This document shows positions 5,443-8,772 of a stretch of 8,772 nt of DNA, one piece after another. Below the pieces are notes generated by a model that was not told the DNA's origin, did no database searches, and saw only the letters and a program-made list of their open reading frames with translations. The stretch comes from an uncultured bacterium (GTDB taxonomy: Bacteria; Planctomycetota; Phycisphaerae; Phycisphaerales; SM1A02): assembly GCA_903867275.1 (NCBI GenBank), contig CAIPQY010000159.1, positions 1 through 8,772 of the forward strand, given 5' to 3'. How positions within the stretch are numbered: the first letter of the stretch is position 1; each line of letters starts with the position of its first letter. Position numbers and translations under genes: made by a program.

Positions 5443-6834
5443 TCAGCCCTTGCCGTCGACCTGCGGCGCGTGCCACCCGCCTTCGGGCAGCAGGATCTCG
5501 TTCGCGGCGTCGGGGCCCCAGGTGCCTTGCTTGTATCGGTGCACCGGCACCGCGTTGCCAAGGATCGGGTCCACGATGCGCCACGCCTCTTCGACCACGT
5601 CCTGGCGCGCGAACAGCGTCTGGTCGCCGCGCAGCGCGTCGCCGATCAGGCGCTCGTAGGGCGTCATCTCGTCGGGGCTCTGGTCGACCGCCATCAGCTC
5701 CAGATCCTGTCCCACCATGCGCTCGCCGTCGGCCTTCACCTGGATGTTCAGGCCCACCTCGATGCGCGGGCTGAACAGGAAGCGCCAGTAGTTGTGCGGC
5801 AGGCTCTGCTCGTTGGGGAACACCACGGCGGGTGGGCGATGGAACTCCACGCGCACTTCGGTGGCGGTCATCGGCATGCACTTGCCGGCACGCAGGTAGA
5901 TCGGCACGCCCTGCCAGCGCCAGTTGTCGATGAACAGGCGCACGGCGGCGAAGGTCTCCACCTGGCTGTTGGGCGCCACGCCCTCCTCCTTCAGGTAGTC
6001 CTCGAACTGCCCGCGCACCACGTCGTTGGGGCCCAGTGTGCGCACGCTGCGGAACAGCTTGATCTGCTCGTCACGCACGCGCTCCATGTCGGGCCAGTAG
6101 GGCGGTTCCATGCACAGGAAGCCCACCACCTGCATGAGGTGGTTCTCGATCACGTCGCGGATGCAGCCGGCGCTCTCGTAGAAGCGGCCACGACCCTGCA
6201 CGCCGAAGCTCTCGGCCATGGTGATCTGGATCTGCTTCACGTGGTTGCGGTTCCACAGTGGCTCCATGAACGCGTTGGCGAAGCGCGTGAACAGGATGTT
6301 CTGCGTCGCCTCCTTGCCCAGATAGTGGTCGATGCGGAAGATGTCGCGCTCGTCGTACACGGCGTGCAGCGTGCGGTTGAGTTCCTGCGCGCTCTGCATG
6401 TCGCGTCCGAAGGGCTTCTCCACCACGATGCGGCTGCCTTCGACGCAGCCCGCGGCCTTCAGCTGCTTGGTCACCAGCCCGAACACCGACGGCGGAATCG
6501 CCAGGTAGTGCAGCGGGCGCTTCGCGTCACCCAGCGCCGCGCGCAGCTTGTTGAACGTTGCGATGTCCGCGTAGTCGCCGTCCACGTACTGGAAGGTGGC
6601 CGCGAACTTGTCGAACGCCGCCTTGTCCACGCCGCGACCGTAGGTGGTGATGCCTTCCTTGGCGCGGTCGAGCAGCTGCTCGCGCGTCATGCCGCTCTTG
6701 GCCACGCCGATCACCGGACTGTTCAGGTGGCCGCGCTTGATCAGCGCCTGGATGGTGTCGAAGGTCTTCTTGTGGGCAAGGTCACCGGTGGCGCCAAAGA
6801 GCACCAACGCATCGCTGTGTTCAAGGGCGGGCAT
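5443..6834 (-). CDS. zwf: Glucose-6-phosphate 1-dehydrogenase
   Basis: Oxidises glucose-6-phosphate to 6-phosphogluconolactone with reduction of NAD(P)+, the entry step of the oxidative pentose phosphate (and, if present, Entner-Doudoroff) pathway; cytoplasmic. The 463-residue protein is slightly shorter than the usual 480-500. The N-terminal Rossmann fold has LVLFGATGDLAHKK (10-23). EKPFGRD (139-145) is the conserved Lys-Pro loop. FRIDHYLGKE (166-175) is the family's catalytic signature with its His and Lys. The C-terminal beta+alpha domain includes VPIYLRAGK and the closing W-G-P. Start is ATG at 6834-6832, with AAGGAA (6841-6846) 6-7 bases upstream. It follows gnd by 18 bases, so the two are surely co-transcribed, which makes biochemical sense since their products act in the same pathway. 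No terminator is visible between zwf and the tRNA. Confidence 0.98.
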   Translation of the reverse strand: MPALEHSDALVLFGATGDLAHKKTFDTIQALIKRGHLNSPVIGVAKSGMTREQLLDRAKEGITTYGRGVDKAAFDKFAATFQYVDGDYADIATFNKLRAALGDAKRPLHYLAIPPSVFGLVTKQLKAAGCVEGSRIVVEKPFGRDMQSAQELNRTLHAVYDERDIFRIDHYLGKEATQNILFTRFANAFMEPLWNRNHVKQIQITMAESFGVQGRGRFYESAGCIRDVIENHLMQVVGFLCMEPPYWPDMERVRDEQIKLFRSVRTLGPNDVVRGQFEDYLKEEGVAPNSQVETFAAVRLFIDNWRWQGVPIYLRAGKCMPMTATEVRVEFHRPPAVVFPNEQSLPHNYWRFLFSPRIEVGLNIQVKADGERMVGQDLELMAVDQSPDEMTPYERLIGDALRGDQTLFARQDVVEEAWRIVDPILGNAVPVHRYKQGTWGPDAANEILLPEGGWHAPQVDGKG

Positions 6835-6852
6835 GGGGGGTTCCTTTCGGGC

Positions 6853-7875
6853 TCAGTGCGAGCCGGAGGTCTTCTCGTGGTGTCCACCGAACTCGAAGCG
6901 CATGGCGCTGCACAGCTTGTCGGCGAACAGGGCGTTGCCGCGGCTTCCGAAGCGCGAGTACAGCGCGGCGGTGAGCACGTGCGCGGGCACGCCCTCGTCG
7001 ATCGCCGCATCGATGGTCCAGCGACCTTCGCCCGAATCGCTCACGCGACCGCTGAAATTGGCCAGTTGCGCATCCTTCGCCAGCGCGTCGCTGGTCAGGT
7101 CCAGCAGCCAGCTGGCGATCACGCTGCCGCGGCGCCACACCTCGGCCACTTCGGGCAGGTCGAAGTCGTACTGGTACGCCTCGGGCTCGCGCAGTGGGGT
7201 GGTCTCGGCGTCCTGATCGCGCTTCACCTTGCCGGCGTTCGCGTTCTTCAGGATGTTCAGGCCTTCCGCGTAGGCGGCCATGATGCCGTACTCGATGCCG
7301 TTGTGGACCATCTTCACGAAGTGGCCGCCGCCGCTTGGTCCGCAGTGCAGGTAACCCTGCTCGCTGGTTCCGCCGCGATTGCCGCGACCCGCGGTGGGGT
7401 CGATCGATCCCTTGCCGGGGGCGAGGGCCTTGAAGATCGGGTCCAGTCGCTGCACGGTGGCCGTGGGGCCGCCGATCATCTGGCAGTAGCCACGCTCGAG
7501 GCCCCACACGCCGCCGCTGGTGCCGACGTCCACGTAGTCGATGCCCTGCGCGGCCAGTTCCTTCGAGCGACGGATGTCGTCCTTGTAGTAGCTGTTGCCG
7601 CCGTCGATCAGGCAGTCGCCCTTGGCCATCAGCGGCATCAGCTTCAGGATGGTCTCGTCCACGAAGGCGGCCGGGATCATCATCCACACGGCGCGCGGGC
7701 CTTCCAGCTTCGAGACCAGATCCTTCATGTCGTTGGCGGCGATGGCGCCCTTGGCGGCCAGATCCTTCACCGCGGTCGCGTTCATGTCCCACACCACCAC
7801 CTGGTGGCCGGCCTTCAGAAGGCGTTGCGTCATGTTTGCGCCCATGCGACCCAGACCGATCATTCCGATTTTCAT
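6853..7875 (-). CDS. gnd: 6-phosphogluconate dehydrogenase, decarboxylating (short, GntZ/YqeC type)
   Basis: Converts 6-phosphogluconate to ribulose-5-phosphate and CO2 with reduction of NAD(P)+; cytoplasmic. The 340-residue length is that of the short GntZ-like class rather than the roughly 470-residue E. coli Gnd. Residues 3-12 (I-G-M-I-G-L-G-R-M-G) form the dinucleotide-binding loop. VVVWDMN (26-32) ends the second strand with Asp30, a feature of NAD+-preferring members. IDGGNSYYKD (90-99), GTSGGVWGLERGY (118-130) and GHFVKMVHNGIEYG (184-197, with the catalytic Lys188 and Asn192) are substrate and catalytic segments. The C-terminal all-helical domain includes the R-F-G-S-R-G segment. Start is ATG at 7875-7873, with AGGAG (7883-7887) 7 bases upstream. 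It lies 42 bases after coaB and 18 bases before zwf. Confidence 0.97.
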   Translation of the reverse strand: MKIGMIGLGRMGANMTQRLLKAGHQVVVWDMNATAVKDLAAKGAIAANDMKDLVSKLEGPRAVWMMIPAAFVDETILKLMPLMAKGDCLIDGGNSYYKDDIRRSKELAAQGIDYVDVGTSGGVWGLERGYCQMIGGPTATVQRLDPIFKALAPGKGSIDPTAGRGNRGGTSEQGYLHCGPSGGGHFVKMVHNGIEYGIMAAYAEGLNILKNANAGKVKRDQDAETTPLREPEAYQYDFDLPEVAEVWRRGSVIASWLLDLTSDALAKDAQLANFSGRVSDSGEGRWTIDAAIDEGVPAHVLTAALYSRFGSRGNALFADKLCSAMRFEFGGHHEKTSGSH

Positions 7876-7882
7876 GGTGATA

Positions 7883-7887
7883 CTCCT
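7883..7887 (-). promoter_or_regulatory. Shine-Dalgarno of gnd
   Basis: AGGAG on the minus strand, 7 bases before the ATG at 7875. This is the clearest ribosome binding site in the block and fixes the gnd start. Confidence 0.85.
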
Positions 7888-7917
7888 GTGATGAAGGTGG
7901 TGATTGGAAAGAGAAGG

Positions 7918-8583
7918 CTACCGTTGTCGGCAGCGCGCGGTGGCTGCCGGAAGCACGGTGTTCGCTAGCCAGTTCGCGAAGGCGCGCTTGCTGACCGGCG
8001 CGCCGCCGTCGGGCGTGTCGGCGTGTCCGTCGGGCCACACCAGGCAACCCTGCACGCTTTCCGAATCCATCGTTTCAAGCGGGTTGGCCACGATGCAATC
8101 GGCGCGCTTGCGCGTGAGCTTGGCCTTCGCCGACGCCAGCAGTTCCTCGGCAGGTTCCAGCGCGAACCCCACAAGGAACTGGTCGGCTCGCGATGACAGC
8201 GTGCCCAGGATCTCGGGCACGGCCTCGAGCGCGATGGTGGGGGCCGTGTCGCCGCGGCGATGCTTGCCTTCGAAACGGTGCGTCGGACGCCAATCCGCCA
8301 CCGCGGCGGCCATCACCAGCAGGTCGGATGCAGGCCAGGATCGCGCCAGCAGATCCCGCAACTCCTCGGCTGTCCGGAACCGCTGCACGCTGGGCAACGA
8401 ATCCAGTCCATCGGGGCTGCACGGGCCCGCCAGCACGCGCACGTCGCAACCAGCGGCCTGCAGCGCCCGCGCGATCTCAACCCCCATGCGTCCGCTCGAG
8501 CGGTTTCCGATGAATCGGACCGCATCGATGGGCTCGTGGGTGGGGCCCAGCGTGATCAGGGCGCGCAGGGGTTCGTGATGCAT
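7918..8583 (-). CDS. coaB: Stand-alone phosphopantothenate--cysteine ligase (CoaB)
   Basis: Joins 4'-phosphopantothenate to cysteine with nucleotide activation, the second step of coenzyme A synthesis after pantothenate kinase; cytoplasmic. The 221 residues cover only the CoaB half of the usual bifunctional CoaBC, so the decarboxylase CoaC must be encoded elsewhere. Clear motifs are TLGPTHEPIDAVRFIGNRSSGRMG (split 11-20 and 21-34), where the Asn-Arg-Ser-Ser-Gly segment takes part in substrate binding, AAAVADWRP (92-100), Lys107 in the K-x-x-x region that matches the catalytic Lys of E. coli CoaB, LVGFALE (137-143) and IVAN (164-167). Start is ATG at 8583-8581; no Shine-Dalgarno is seen (ACCCACCC precedes it), so an alternative or leaderless start is possible, but the Leu-Ile-Thr-Leu-Gly first strand begins at residue 9, leaving little room. 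First gene of the coaB-gnd-zwf run. Confidence 0.94.
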   Translation of the reverse strand: MHHEPLRALITLGPTHEPIDAVRFIGNRSSGRMGVEIARALQAAGCDVRVLAGPCSPDGLDSLPSVQRFRTAEELRDLLARSWPASDLLVMAAAVADWRPTHRFEGKHRRGDTAPTIALEAVPEILGTLSSRADQFLVGFALEPAEELLASAKAKLTRKRADCIVANPLETMDSESVQGCLVWPDGHADTPDGGAPVSKRAFANWLANTVLPAATARCRQR

Positions 8584-8607
8584 GGGTGGGTTTGGGCGTC
8601 GGTTCGG

Positions 8608-8636
8608 TTGCGGTCAGGCAGCGGCCACCGCATACT
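8608..8636 (+). promoter_or_regulatory. Candidate sigma-70-type promoter
   Basis: TTGCGG (8608-8613) and CATACT (8631-8636) are separated by exactly 17 bases, each matching four of six positions of TTGACA and five of six of TATAAT-like consensus respectively only loosely. The -10 sits in the only AT-richer patch of this intergenic stretch, with a probable start near 8643 and a leader of about 35 bases before the GTG at 8679. Found by eye only. Confidence 0.5.
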
Positions 8637-8666
8637 AGAGTTTCTCGGTCCGTCCTCATTCCCCTC

Positions 8667-8671
8667 AGGAG
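8667..8671 (+). promoter_or_regulatory. Shine-Dalgarno deciding the GTG start at 8679
   Basis: AGGAG lies 7 bases upstream of GTG 8679-8681. This supports GTG as the start of the right-edge gene; no ATG is available in frame nearby upstream. Confidence 0.8.
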
Positions 8672-8678
8672 CGCACTC

Positions 8679-8772
8679 GTGGCACGCAAGCTTCAGCAGA
8701 AGATCGGTGAGATTCTTATCGCCAACAAGGTCGCCACCGAGGACAAGGTGAAGGAAGCCATCGACATGGCCA
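8679..8772 (+). CDS. Probable GspE/PilB-type secretion or pilus ATPase, first 31 codons only
   Basis: Partial gene running off the right edge. Starting at GTG it reads M-A-R-K-L-Q-Q-K-I-G-E-I-L-I-A-N-K, then V-A-T-E-D-K-V-K-E-A-I-D-M-A. The pattern K-I/L-G-E-I-L-x-x-x-x-x-x-(T/S)-E-x-x-(V/L)-x-x-A is the opening helix pair of the N-terminal domain (T2SSE_N / MshEN) of type II secretion GspE and type IV pilus PilB ATPases. The same small domain occurs in other proteins, so the ATPase itself is inferred, not seen. It has its own promoter and Shine-Dalgarno and is divergent from coaB. Confidence 0.6.
   Translation, partial: MARKLQQKIGEILIANKVATEDKVKEAIDMA

Larger units (their letters stand above)
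8584..8678. other. Divergent intergenic region between coaB and the GspE/PilB-like gene
   Basis: 95 bases separating two divergent genes. It holds a good candidate promoter for the plus-strand gene and that gene's Shine-Dalgarno. For the minus strand there is a TAGTAT hexamer at 8637-8632 that overlaps the plus-strand -10 element, but no convincing -35 at the right distance, so the coaB promoter is not settled. No terminator-like hairpin or RNA gene is seen. Confidence 0.6.

Noticed and set aside
5470..7968. 832-codon open frame on the plus strand
   Set aside because: It lies exactly antisense to zwf and gnd, which have clear catalytic motifs and ribosome sites. Its product is a His/Ala/Val/Gln-rich string with no motif; such frames arise when the sense genes rarely use codons that read as stops on the other strand in GC-rich DNA.

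Overview
This is a GC-rich, gene-dense bacterial chromosome segment. G or C dominates third codon positions, which is why very long spurious open frames run antisense to the real genes. There are no insertion sequences, phage genes, CRISPR arrays or obvious foreign islands. The lineage cannot be fixed from the sequence. A stand-alone CoaB, a tRNA without an encoded CCA tail, a tail-anchored RMND1/RMD1-like protein and a Wsp-type chemosensory cluster would fit Planctomycetota or a similar GC-rich group, but this is a guess.

Left block (1-4198, all minus strand): a chemosensory operon. In reading direction it holds a c-di-GMP phosphodiesterase (degenerate receiver, GAF, complete HD-GYP), then CheW, CheR with a C-terminal TPR region, a second CheW, and the first codons of a probable CheA-type kinase that runs off the left edge. 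The order CheW-CheR/TPR-CheW-CheA matches wspB-wspC-wspD-wspE of the Pseudomonas Wsp surface-sensing system. The position upstream of wspB, held in Wsp by the receptor gene wspA, is here held by an HD-GYP enzyme that would break down c-di-GMP. The last three junctions are 4-base stop/start overlaps (GTGA, GTGA, ATGA), so these proteins are probably made in coupled amounts.

Middle (4199-5442): a divergent plus-strand gene encodes a soluble protein with one C-terminal membrane anchor, resembling the RMD1/RMND1/YagE (DUF155) family. It is followed by a minus-strand tRNA-Leu(UAA). The tRNA folds well but lacks the normal D-loop GG pair and the normal T-loop residue 55.

Right block (5443-8583, minus strand): coaB, gnd and zwf, in reading order, with the tRNA 26 bases after zwf. 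zwf and gnd encode the two dehydrogenases of the oxidative pentose phosphate pathway, and CoaB performs a step of coenzyme A synthesis. This block therefore serves central and cofactor metabolism and is unrelated to the chemosensory operon.

Right edge (8584-8772): a divergent intergenic region with a plausible sigma-70-type promoter, then the first 31 codons of a plus-strand gene whose start resembles the N-terminal domain of type II secretion / type IV pilus ATPases (GspE/PilB).
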